Positions 7,109 through 15,150 of a stretch of 20,666 bases of DNA are shown in pieces. The stretch covers positions 1-20,666 of the forward strand of contig JAAHIC010000002.1 in assembly GCA_010671965.1 (NCBI GenBank), read 5' to 3'. Below the pieces are notes generated by a model that had not been told where the DNA came from, made no database searches, and saw only the letters and a list, made by a program, of their open reading frames with translations. Origin of the DNA: Leptolyngbya sp. SIO4C5. Lineage in GTDB: Bacteria > Cyanobacteriota > Cyanobacteriia > Phormidesmidales > Phormidesmidaceae. The position numbers were made by a program, and so were the translations under genes. Numbering within the stretch: the first letter of the stretch is position 1; the number at the start of each line of letters is the position of its first letter.

Positions 7109-8383
7109 TCACAATGCTGCGCCAGATTTTTCGATCGCCCTAAGTTTAGGACGACAAAATCCGCTAATGCCAACGACTATCATCGCCAGCGAACAGGCTA
7201 CGTACAGTAGGGCCATACCGGCCCCTGCACCACTACCCACCAAAGCACTCAGCCAGATAAATAGGCCCCCTGACGTCATTGCCGGTTCTAAAACTCGATC
7301 AGCTAATGGACCGGCTATCAAGGCAGCGATCGCACTCACCCCTTGTAGCACCAGAGAATTGGCCGCAAACACCCGCCCCTGTTTTTCGGCAGTGATTGAC
7401 TGCATCCAGAGAGCATTTTCGGAACTGCCCAACAGTGGAAAGTTGAGGGAGGAGCAGAACTGGGCAGGAACCCAAATGGCGGGCGATCGCCCCAGCCCAA
7501 AAATCGTTTTACTTACCCCGGCACCAATAAATCCTGCCAGCATTCCGGTAATGCGCCGCTTGGGGCCACCCCAGAGGCTAAGCAGAACGGCTCCAGTTAC
7601 ACCGCCGATGCCTGCGGCTGAAGCGGTGCCGGCCAAAACCTGGGCGCTGCCGTTGGTGCGAGCCAAGATCATTGGGTCATAGACCGCTCCGCCCAAATCG
7701 TGGAAAAACCAGAAAGCGGTGGAAATTAGCAACAGCGATCGCAACCCTGGCTGTTGCCAGACTTCCCGAAAGCCAAAGGTAAGTTTAGAAAACAGCGTTT
7801 CGATTTCTATGGTGTTTTGGGGAGTTGGTTGGGGAATGTGGATGGAGAGGAGAGTTGCGATCGCAACGCCAAATGTCGCCAGATCAATTAGCACAATGCC
7901 CGTGAGTCCAATTAGCGGATAGGCAACTCCAGCCATCGCTGGCCCAAAAATAGCGGAGCCATAGTGAACCGCTGAGTTCATGCTGTTAGCTCGCGTCAGC
8001 TGGTGTGGCGGCACCATCGAAGAAATCGAGGCTCGGTAGGCCAACCCTTGAATTTGTCCGAAGCCACCATTGATGCTGGCAGCCAGATAAAGATGCCAAA
8101 TCTGGAGACTGTCTGCTAGAAAAAGCAGGCCAATGCCAATCGTCGAGAGGGCGGCAATGCTGTCACCTAACATCATCAGGTGTTTGCGACTGGAACGGTC
8201 AACGATGAGACCGGCGACCAGCGTAATGGGGATGCGGGGCAGTTGAGAGAAAAAGCCGACAAGCGCCAGTGCCGTTGCCGAACCAGTGACCTCCCACGCC
8301 CAGAGGGTGAGGGCAAACTCGGTCATGTAGCTGCCGGTCGTGGAAACAAGCTGGCCGAACCAGATTAAAGTAAAGGTGCGCAT
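7109..8383 (-). CDS. MFS exporter
   Basis: A 424-aa major-facilitator protein with about 12 membrane helices. It starts directly with helix 1 (LIWFGQLVSTTGSYMTEFAL) and shows the family loop between helices 2 and 3 (AGLIVDRSSRKHLM, the GxLaDrxGrk pattern). A second half-repeat includes LLSLWGGPKRR. The overall type resembles the TIGR00900 / EntS-like exporters, some of which secrete siderophores, so a role in siderophore or drug efflux is plausible in this neighbourhood. No biosynthetic gene is present to support a specific substrate. It is divergent from the Rpn-type gene with 100 bp between the starts. No strong ribosome site is seen before the ATG at 8383. Confidence 0.85.
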   Translation of the reverse strand: MRTFTLIWFGQLVSTTGSYMTEFALTLWAWEVTGSATALALVGFFSQLPRIPITLVAGLIVDRSSRKHLMMLGDSIAALSTIGIGLLFLADSLQIWHLYLAASINGGFGQIQGLAYRASISSMVPPHQLTRANSMNSAVHYGSAIFGPAMAGVAYPLIGLTGIVLIDLATFGVAIATLLSIHIPQPTPQNTIEIETLFSKLTFGFREVWQQPGLRSLLLISTAFWFFHDLGGAVYDPMILARTNGSAQVLAGTASAAGIGGVTGAVLLSLWGGPKRRITGMLAGFIGAGVSKTIFGLGRSPAIWVPAQFCSSLNFPLLGSSENALWMQSITAEKQGRVFAANSLVLQGVSAIAALIAGPLADRVLEPAMTSGGLFIWLSALVGSGAGAGMALLYVACSLAMIVVGISGFCRPKLRAIEKSGAAL

Positions 8384-8484
8384 AAGGCATCATCTCGACC
8401 AGACTGGCAGGGCGTACAGTCAGGTCTGACATTGCCCCAGAGGCAGTTTGATGAAGTACTGATCAATGACAGGACGGCGCTAGC

Positions 8485-9357
8485 TTGAAAACCGACAGCC
8501 TCTTCTACGAGATCTTTCAAACCGATCCGAATATCGTCTTTGACTTGATGGGTAGACCCCCGGCAAGAGATGTCACCTATCGCTTTGCCTCTGAGGAGGT
8601 TAAGCAAACCAGCTTTCGGATTGACGGCATCCTGGTGCCTCCGACAGATGCGGCTGACCTGCCCATTGTCTTTGTGGAAGTGCAGGGCTATCGGGATCAG
8701 AAAAATGTTCTGTATTCCAGCTTTTTTGCCCAAATTTTCTTGTATTTGCATGACTATCAACCGCCAAATGATTGGTATGCTGTGCTGATTTTCACGAAAC
8801 GGACTCTCGACCCCGGCTTGCCAAGGCACTATCGAGCGTTTGAGGGGAGTCCTCAGTTTCAGCAGATTTATCTAGATGAACTCAACGATGCGGCTGATCT
8901 TTCCCTCGGACTGAAGATTCTGCGGCTAATTGGTCTAGAGCAGAATGCGGCTCCAGCGGAGGGCAGACAGTTGGTTGAACAAACTCGTCGAGAAGTTGAT
9001 AATGCTGAAGTCCAACAAAAATTCATAGAATTAATAGAGACAATCTTGGTTTACAAGTTTTCTGAGCTAAGTCGCGAGGAGATTATTGCCATGTTGAGAT
9101 TAGATGACCTGAAACAAACGAGAGTATATCGAGACGCTCTGGAAGAAGGTCGTCAAGCAGGTCGGGAAGAAGGCCGTCAGGCAGGCTGGGAAGAAGGTCG
9201 GGAAGAAGGTCGGGAAGAAGGCAAGCTAGCGGTAGTGCCGTTGCTGCTGAAGATGGGGATGACGGTAGAGCAGATTGCGGAGCAGTTGGAGGTGGATTTG
9301 GCGGCAGTGCGACAGGTGGCGGCGGCGGATGCTGGATCGGAGTCGGGGGAAGAGTAG
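8485..9357 (+). CDS. Rpn family nuclease / DUF2887 protein
   Basis: A 290-aa protein of the Rpn (recombination-promoting nuclease, PD-(D/E)XK fold) family, DUF2887 type. The start MKTDSLFYEIFQ is the usual family opening, so the start codon is TTG at 8485, with AGGACGG upstream. Catalytic-core elements are visible: FRIDGILVPP with the motif Asp, then VFVEVQGYRD, which supplies the ExQ/ExK residues. After about residue 215 comes a charged repeat (EEGR and RQAG units) and a C-terminal helix-turn-helix-like tail with MTVEQIAEQLEVDLAAVRQ. Relatives promote RecA-independent recombination in E. coli; here the activity is inferred. It is the only gene here with a link to DNA rearrangement apart from the Uma2 protein. 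Confidence 0.82.
   Translation: MKTDSLFYEIFQTDPNIVFDLMGRPPARDVTYRFASEEVKQTSFRIDGILVPPTDAADLPIVFVEVQGYRDQKNVLYSSFFAQIFLYLHDYQPPNDWYAVLIFTKRTLDPGLPRHYRAFEGSPQFQQIYLDELNDAADLSLGLKILRLIGLEQNAAPAEGRQLVEQTRREVDNAEVQQKFIELIETILVYKFSELSREEIIAMLRLDDLKQTRVYRDALEEGRQAGREEGRQAGWEEGREEGREEGKLAVVPLLLKMGMTVEQIAEQLEVDLAAVRQVAAADAGSESGEE
9142..9225 (+). repeat. Tandem 12-bp repeats in the Rpn-type gene
   Basis: Degenerate units of GAAGAAGGTCGG or GGCCGTCAGGCA encode alternating EEGR and RQAG blocks, forming a charged helical linker before the C-terminal tail. Repeat number at such sites tends to vary between strains. Confidence 0.75.
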
Positions 9358-9366
9358 TGTAGGTGA

Positions 9367-9470
9367 TTGAACCTGTCTCGATTGCAAACCTGTTTTGATT
9401 ACTTGGAAGGTGAGGCCGGTTTAGTCGAATTTTTGGAAGATTTTCCCCATTTACAATGGCAAACTGGAGC
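9367..9470 (+). pseudogene. Possible truncated small gene after the Rpn-type gene
   Basis: Nine bases after the Rpn-type stop, a TTG start opens a frame reading MNLSRLQTCFDYLEGEAG, followed by LVEFLEDFPHLQ. It resembles the acidic EFLEDFP segment of DUF433-type antitoxin-like proteins. It then runs antisense into the sucrase-ferredoxin gene and loses resemblance, so it would be a 5' remnant. Family assignment is weak, and it may be a chance frame. Confidence 0.22.
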
Positions 9471-9482
9471 AGGGCTGACTGA

Positions 9483-10520
9483 CTATAATTTTGAGCGGGC
9501 GAGATGCCTGCTGTGCAGGCCAGCGTCGCCATCGCGTTTGACTAAACGACTAACTTGGTACTGCTTTACGGTTGCGATTGATTCCTCATCACCAGACTGC
9601 CACATTGTGGTTACCCGATGGCTGACCTCTACCCTCGCTTCATACGCGCCAGAGACTGTCCCGTTACTGGAGGCGAAGTCAATCCGCACCTCGGCCCAAT
9701 CGGCATCTTCGTTTGTCTCATCTTTTGCCAGGATTTGCCCTGCTTTGTGATAATTGAGCCAGTCCCAGCCCTCGCGCATCCAGATTTCCCGTTCAACAAT
9801 CTGCTCGAACTGGGTCAGTCCTGCACAACCGCGATAGTAGGGACGCAATCCTGTGACAGAGCCTTCCCTCCGCACCAAAAGGTCGAGAATGTCTGGCTCT
9901 AAATGACCCCAGTAGCGCCCTTCCGGCAGGTCGATTAGCGTGGGAGCAAACTGATGACCGCCGAAATGACTGCAACGCCAGACTCGTAACGTGTCCCCGG
10001 CGTAGTCCTCCCGGAGTTGCTTGTAAATGGGATGGCCAAAGCGAGCGCAGGCGACATCGACATTCCCGTGAGTACAGACGAGGAGGTCGCGCTTGGGTTG
10101 GGTGTCTTGGTGGTAGGTCGCGAATTGAGAGAGCTGTTCGGATTGAGTCAGCAGGGCGATCGCCACGTCACTCATCTCAGCTTGAGGCACCAAGTATTCA
10201 TGTCGCTCCAAGGTGGCAAATAAACCTTGTGGACGCTGCAAGTAGAGAATACGGGTGACATTTGGTTGGGAGTATTGGTGATCGGGAGCAATTGCTAATA
10301 GCCTGGGAAAGTGATTCTGTTCTTCGTAAATGGTTTGAGCGGTTTGGGCAATGGGCTGCAACTGGGGGTTTTCTTGCCAAAATCCAGCGGGCCAGGGTTG
10401 GGGGACTTCCATCACCAACCATTGCTGGCGAGGCCCGGCTGAGCCGATGGGGTCTTCTCCATTTGTTTTGGAGACAATCGAGCAGAATTTGCAATCTGAG
10501 AGTATTTCGTTGGCGGTCAT
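9483..10520 (-). CDS. Sucrase-ferredoxin-like protein
   Basis: A 345-aa cytoplasmic protein of the sucrase/ferredoxin-like family (PF06999), a thioredoxin-fold group with a [2Fe-2S]-type site; biochemical function is unsettled. Family landmarks: an N-terminal CKFCSIVSKTNGEDPIGSAG, then CTHGNVDVACARFG at about 170-185 and WRCSHFGGHQFAPTL at about 205-220, which carry the conserved Cys and His residues. The ATG at 10520 has AAGGAAG five bases upstream. It is 37 bp downstream of a siderophore-binding lipoprotein gene on the same strand, so they are probably cotranscribed. That pairing suggests a role in reducing the imported ferric chelate, which is inference. Confidence 0.87.
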   Translation of the reverse strand: MTANEILSDCKFCSIVSKTNGEDPIGSAGPRQQWLVMEVPQPWPAGFWQENPQLQPIAQTAQTIYEEQNHFPRLLAIAPDHQYSQPNVTRILYLQRPQGLFATLERHEYLVPQAEMSDVAIALLTQSEQLSQFATYHQDTQPKRDLLVCTHGNVDVACARFGHPIYKQLREDYAGDTLRVWRCSHFGGHQFAPTLIDLPEGRYWGHLEPDILDLLVRREGSVTGLRPYYRGCAGLTQFEQIVEREIWMREGWDWLNYHKAGQILAKDETNEDADWAEVRIDFASSNGTVSGAYEARVEVSHRVTTMWQSGDEESIATVKQYQVSRLVKRDGDAGLHSRHLARSKL

Positions 10521-10557
10521 ATTGACTTCCTTTTAGTTAAGGGTTTAGTTTCAATAC

Positions 10558-11595
10558 TTATTTTTCTTCGACTAACGGAAGTAACAGGTCAGGAAGCTCA
10601 TCAAGCATATGACCATAAGCAATCGGTCCACTCAAACGCCCTCCCCAAATTCGAGAATTTACAAAGTAAACATGTCTCTCTTGAGAGGCCCGCAGATTTT
10701 TTAAGACAGGATTGTCGTTCCAAAGGCGTTGAGCGGCTGGTTTAGGATCGTAAAAGTTGTCCCCGTCTACGGATAAGACAAAAATCATGTCAGGATCGAG
10801 CTGCGGTAACGTTTCAACTGAAATCTGAGGTCGTACGTCCAGCGTTCTCTGCGGAAATTCATCGAGCAGTACCAGTTGAAAGCCAACCGCCTCTAGCAAG
10901 GCAGCAGCATCACTGGTATACGACTCAACGCCGATGGTTCCACCCTGGTGAGGATAGATAGGCAAAACGCGAGGATTAGTCGCCAATATAGGCGCAAGCT
11001 TTTCCTGCACCTCAGCTAAATACTGTTCGTATTCAGCAATCACTTGCTCAGATCGTTCTTCTTTCCCAAAGACTTGGGCAATAACTTGAAGGCGACGCGA
11101 CCAACCGTCTGGGCTGGCTGCATTAGCCACCACAAGTGTGGGCGCAATTTTTGAGAAGAGATCGTAATCACGGAAATCCGTTCCAACAATTAAGTCTGGC
11201 TTGACCTTGACTAAGGTTTCGAGGGACGGATTTAGGCGATCGCCCAAATTAATAGGTTGGGTCGTTATCAGATCGCCTAGATAGGGAATTTGCTCACTTG
11301 GGTTATCAAACCTATCAAAGTTGAGCAACCGTCCTTCTGCATAGGCGGCGGGTTGAACACCTAGAGCTAGCATTGGGTCGAGCACCCGTGGACTGAGGGC
11401 GGCAACGGTTTGAGGTTGACCACAGATTTCGATCTCACCTGCATCATGTTCGACCACACGACAATTTTCTGTCTCCGTTGCTGAAGACTGAGAAGCAAAA
11501 TTTTGCTCGGGGTTACTCTGGCAAGCAACCACAAAAATTCCCATCAAGATTACCAGTAAGCCAAACTGTAGTCGGTAACGAGTCTTTACAAACAT
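10558..11595 (-). CDS. Iron-siderophore ABC binding lipoprotein (FecB-like)
   Basis: A 345-aa periplasmic binding protein of the TroA/FecB class that would hand a ferric siderophore to a FecCD permease. A hydrophobic signal peptide ends at the lipobox VVAC (Cys25), so it is a lipoprotein. Conserved blocks: EICGQPQTVAALSPRVLDPMLALGV, IPYLGD, KPDLIVGTDF, then SVETLPQLDPDMIFVL and VYFVN near the end. It has the same architecture as the lipoprotein split between the window ends, so two diverged paralogues are present. It lies downstream of the truncated IutA-like receptor, separated by a strong terminator, and 37 bp upstream of the sucrase-ferredoxin gene. No Shine-Dalgarno is evident before the ATG. 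No permease or ATPase is adjacent. Confidence 0.92.
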   Translation of the reverse strand: MFVKTRYRLQFGLLVILMGIFVVACQSNPEQNFASQSSATETENCRVVEHDAGEIEICGQPQTVAALSPRVLDPMLALGVQPAAYAEGRLLNFDRFDNPSEQIPYLGDLITTQPINLGDRLNPSLETLVKVKPDLIVGTDFRDYDLFSKIAPTLVVANAASPDGWSRRLQVIAQVFGKEERSEQVIAEYEQYLAEVQEKLAPILATNPRVLPIYPHQGGTIGVESYTSDAAALLEAVGFQLVLLDEFPQRTLDVRPQISVETLPQLDPDMIFVLSVDGDNFYDPKPAAQRLWNDNPVLKNLRASQERHVYFVNSRIWGGRLSGPIAYGHMLDELPDLLLPLVEEK

Positions 11596-11649
11596 ATCTG
11601 GAGGAATAGACGAATTTTCGTTAACAATCGCAGATTTACATTAGGTAAA

Positions 11650-11685
11650 GGGAATGAGAAAGAAAACGGTATCTTTCTCATTCCC
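11650..11685 (-). terminator. Intrinsic terminator between receptor and binding-protein genes
   Basis: GGGAATGAGAAAG (11650-11662) and CTTTCTCATTCCC (11673-11685) form a perfect 13-bp stem with a 10-base loop. On the minus strand it is followed by TTTACC. It begins 17 bp after the stop of the truncated receptor, so it would end receptor transcription or reduce read-through into the downstream lipoprotein gene. Confidence 0.75.
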
Positions 11686-11702
11686 GATTGCTCAATCGTC
11701 AG

Positions 11703-13337
11703 TTAGAAAGTAACACGATAGCCAATACTAATCGTTCTGCCTGGTGCTGCAATGCGGCTATCTAAACCAAAGGCACCACGAAGTTGAGAGGCAATAGGAA
11801 CATATTCTTCATCTAGCAAATTCTGAATGCCAATCTGAACCGTCCCTGGCCCCAACTGAATACTGCTAATGTAGTCCAGCAGAAAATAGCTCTCAACCGT
11901 CGCGAAATCGGGACCATTGTCTGGATCGAACGCGCGATCGCGCCCACCAACGAACAATGCCTGCAAGCGATTGCGCCATCCCGGTAAGGTTTCGTTTTCC
12001 ACGTAAGCGGTAATTTTAATGGGCTGAATTTCAAATGAGTTTAAGGGATCGAAATCTCCATCCTCATCGAGATCGTTTTCCCCTTCATTCCAACTGATAA
12101 TCCCCCCAAGTTGCCAGGTTGGGCTGGGTTGCCAATCAATGGTTGCCTCAACGCCATAAATGCGCTGAGGACCACGAGCAACTTCGACGGGTTCCCCCGG
12201 ACTGGATACCAGTGCAACACCGAGTTCAGAGTCGTTGTAAAACCCCGCCAGAGAAAACTGAACATCATCCCACTGCCCTCGAAACCCAAGTTCGTAATTG
12301 TTGACCTTCTGCGGGGCGGTGAATTCAAGATCCTCTTCTAGGGATCTGAATTCGTCTGATGGAGCGCGAAATAACCGACCAAAATCGGGTACCCCAAACC
12401 CCTGAGCAAAGCTGGCAAATACACTCACCTCATCGGTCAGGTCGTAAACCGTGCCGATATTGAACACCACATCGTCAGAGTTGACGCTGCCCCCTTCTAC
12501 ACTAACTGGGGTATCCCGAAAAGCTATTAATGTATAGTCGTCTGTGCTCACGCCAATATTTTCATAGCGCACCCCACCACTGAGTAGCCAGCGGGGGTTA
12601 ATATCCCACTGGGCTTGGGCAAATAAGCCCAGATTTTCAGTCGTATAAGGCGGTGCCTGAATAGCCTCCTCACCGAACTCCAACCGAGTTTGTTGATTAG
12701 TGTCCACTTCGTCAAGTATTGTCCGGGTCTGAGAGGCATCTTCAGAGCTGTAGTCTGCACCCCAAAGCAGATTAAATGTTTCAGAAAAGGGGGTTTCTAC
12801 CTCTAACCGACCGCCAAACCGCTCTGATTCTTGCTCAAGGATGCTGAAGCGCCCTGCAGAAACCGGTGAAGTAGAAAAATCATCTAGACTGGGAAATCCA
12901 AAGCTATTGAAATTGTGGCGATAAAATCCCTGAAGGCGTAGTTGACTGCCAAAGATATCGTCGTGGTTATAGTTGAGGCTGAGAGTCGTATATATGCGAT
13001 CGTCTCCACACTCGAAGTCAATGCACTCAAAGTCGAATGGTATAGCGCGGGCTTTCTCGGCATCCGGGTCGTCATCGACATCTAGGTCGCTGATGAATTC
13101 AGCCTCACTGTCTTCGTCTACGTGATTTATACTCACCTGGAGACGCTGATTCTCGTCAATGTTTACCCCTAACTTGCCCAAGAGGTTAATACTGCGACCG
13201 TTTTCTAGAGAAAAATCCTCACCGGGAATCTGATCGCCTGCGCCATCGAAGGCAAAGCCGAAGGTTTCCCATGAGGCGTTAAACACATAATCATAGTTGT
13301 TTAATGTCCCTGACAGACCATATTCTAGATACGGGAT
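11703..13337 (-). pseudogene. TonB-dependent receptor, barrel only (IutA-like), N-terminus lost
   Basis: About 540 residues of a receptor barrel with an intact end (SRIAAPGRTISIGYRVTF, final Phe). Signal peptide, AMIN domain, plug and the first strands are missing. Recognisable homology begins near YLEYGLSGTLNN (13331 downwards), while the frame extends open to 13421 by chance across a breakpoint. The motif set (VFASFAQGFGVPDFGRLFR, KVNNYELGFRG, YGVEATIDW, NLLDEEYVP) resembles hydroxamate receptors of the IutA/SchT group (aerobactin, schizokinen). Without signal peptide and plug it cannot be exported or gate transport. It faces head-on another truncated receptor on the plus strand. A perfect terminator follows it. 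Confidence 0.87.
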
Positions 13338-14216
13338 TATCGCCACGTCGAGGCCGATAATTTCAATATTGACTTGCTCAGTGGCGATCGCACTCAAAAT
13401 TACAGCGACACCATCAATCAACTGGGGCTATTTGCTCGCTACCAGGCTGATGTCTCCCCTCGCTTTAGCGCGAATCTGGGGGTACGCCAGGACTTCAACG
13501 ATCTGGCAGATGGCGCTTTTACGTCGTTCAGTGTTGGCATGCAGGTTAAGCCGACTGAAACGACCACCTTTCGCACTAACTTTGCCCGCAATTTTCGAGT
13601 GCCTACCCTAGGCGATTTGTTTTTCGAGCCGTTCAATAATCCTGGTCTGAGTCCCGAATCAGGCTTGAGCTTTGACGTGGGGGTTGATCAGCAACTGGGC
13701 GATCGCGGTCTGCTGCGCTTCACGTTCTATCGCAACGATATTCGGGATGCCATCAGCTTTGATCTCGAAAGTTTTACGCCGCAAAATATCGGTCGAGTGC
13801 GGGCGATCGGGATTGAAGCCGAAGCCAACTATCAGCTGTTTGACAATATCTTTGCCTTTGCCAACTACACCTGGAATGACCCGATCATCAAAGATGGGCC
13901 AAACCCGGATAACAACGGCAATTTACTCCCCTTCACCCATGCGGATAGCTGGAATGTCGGATTGTCCTATGAGAATCAGCAAGGACTCTATGCTGCCCTG
14001 TTCCTCCATGCGATCAGTGATTTCTTTGTCGATCGCGGCAACACCGAATCCCTCGATGGCCGCGTCACCCTAGACTTTAAGCTGCGGGTGCCAGTGAGCG
14101 AGACCTTTGCAGTCAATGCCAGCGTTAACAATATCTTTGATCGGCAATATGAGGAGTTTCCTGGCTTTCCCGGATTGGGACGCACTGTGCAGGTCGGGCT
14201 GCGCGGCACATTTTAG
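13329..14216 (+). pseudogene. TonB-dependent receptor, C-terminal barrel half (BtuB/FepA-like), N-terminus lost
   Basis: The last 295 codons of a second, different receptor. The frame is open from 13329, directly after an in-frame TAG, and already looks like receptor there (DYRHVEADNFNIDLLSG), before the first usable start at 13374. It continues with NFARNFRVPTLGDLF, GIEAEANYQLFDN and an intact end, VNNIFDRQYEEFPGFPGLGR then GLRGTF. The pattern resembles the BtuB/FepA side of the family. Signal, plug and about half the barrel are missing. It heads the ferredoxin-SBP-phosphodiesterase-permease operon, 49 bp before the next gene, so its lost 5' end probably also carried the operon promoter. Confidence 0.87.
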
Positions 14217-14265
14217 ATACCTGATAAATACGTGACGTTGATATCAAGAATGGTTGAGGTGAATG

Positions 14266-15150
14266 ATGGCTAACACTAACTTTTCCCGCTGGGTGACTCC
14301 CCTACGGCGTCGCAGTGAAGAACCAACGGAAGTCGGCGGTCGTGTGGAATATGAGGATTTTCCCTGCACGGTTGATGTCACTGGGCCATTGCTGCACACG
14401 CTGTTCCAGGAGCGCTGGCAGGACGTGGAGTTGGGCCATGTCGTACAGGGTAGTGTACTGGAGCTGTCGTTTACTCAGCCGCCGAAAATCTTTGTCCTGT
14501 ACGACGGCTATCTGACCGTCGTCACCGAGGCTTGGCACTTACATTTGTGCGTCGCAGCGAACTTGGGCGGGCCACACGATCGCACACCAGAATCGTTACG
14601 ACAGCAGCGCTTGATCAAACGCGCTGCTCTATATCGACGATTCAATGCCAGCGATCGCTCGGTCAGTTGGGGCATTCAGTTCTGGAACGGTAGCGATGAG
14701 CGGATGATGACGCTGTTTTTACCCAATCCCTACATTGGCGAGGGGGACGAACTGCTGCCCGAAGGGACACCGCAACTGGAAAAACTGGGGCTGTATGAAA
14801 CGCTGCGGCAGATTTATGTGCTGGGCGAGCAGCCCATCCCCTATACCGAAAATCCGCTGAAGCGTCCTTATTTAGCGGTCTGTCGGTCGGGACGCTGTAA
14901 TCCATCGCGCAACTGGCAACCGACGTTTGATGCCCTGCAACAGGCCGTGGATGAAGCGGGGCTGGATGTGGCTGTGCAAACGGCGGGCTGCTTGGAGGTG
15001 TGCAAGCTAGGGCCAGTGGTGTTTTATTCGGGCGATCGCACCTGGTATACCCGCGTCACGCCTGAGGTCGCTCAACAGTTGGTTCAGCAGCATGTGGCCG
15101 AAGGTCAGCCCTTACCTGCTCACCGTTATCCCCGTGTTAGCCATGCCTGA
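14266..15150 (+). CDS. [2Fe-2S] ferredoxin-domain protein linked to metal-chelate uptake
   Basis: A 294-aa cytoplasmic protein with two parts. Residues 1 to about 195 form a domain I do not recognise beyond its recurrence with uptake operons (it includes FVLYDGYLTVVTEAWHLHLC). The last 95 residues are a thioredoxin-like [2Fe-2S] ferredoxin with the cluster cysteines CRSGRC and CLEVC. The start is either the ATG at 14263 or the one at 14266; GAGG at 14255 favours the second. The stop overlaps the start of the binding-protein gene by 8 bp, indicating translational coupling. In this context it may reduce the imported ferric or cobalt chelate, which is inference. Confidence 0.85.
   Translation: MANTNFSRWVTPLRRRSEEPTEVGGRVEYEDFPCTVDVTGPLLHTLFQERWQDVELGHVVQGSVLELSFTQPPKIFVLYDGYLTVVTEAWHLHLCVAANLGGPHDRTPESLRQQRLIKRAALYRRFNASDRSVSWGIQFWNGSDERMMTLFLPNPYIGEGDELLPEGTPQLEKLGLYETLRQIYVLGEQPIPYTENPLKRPYLAVCRSGRCNPSRNWQPTFDALQQAVDEAGLDVAVQTAGCLEVCKLGPVVFYSGDRTWYTRVTPEVAQQLVQQHVAEGQPLPAHRYPRVSHA

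Noticed and set aside
7083..7682. Open frame of 199 codons on the plus strand inside the MFS gene
   Set aside because: It is antisense to a clear MFS transporter and has no recognisable motif or ribosome site; it follows the codon pattern of the gene below it.
8365..8829. 154-codon minus-strand frame overlapping the Rpn-type gene start
   Set aside because: Antisense shadow of the Rpn-type coding region with no family features.
9142..9225. Repeats considered as a CRISPR array
   Set aside because: The units are 12 bp, contiguous, without spacers, and are coding repeats of the Rpn-type gene.
13338..13421. N-terminal residues of the minus-strand receptor frame up to 13421
   Set aside because: These are antisense to the opposing receptor's conserved residues and have no signal peptide, so this is chance extension across the breakpoint and not a true start.
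15092..15142. Longer start for the binding-protein gene at 15092
   Set aside because: It would overlap the ferredoxin gene by 59 bp and has no better ribosome site than the ATG at 15143.
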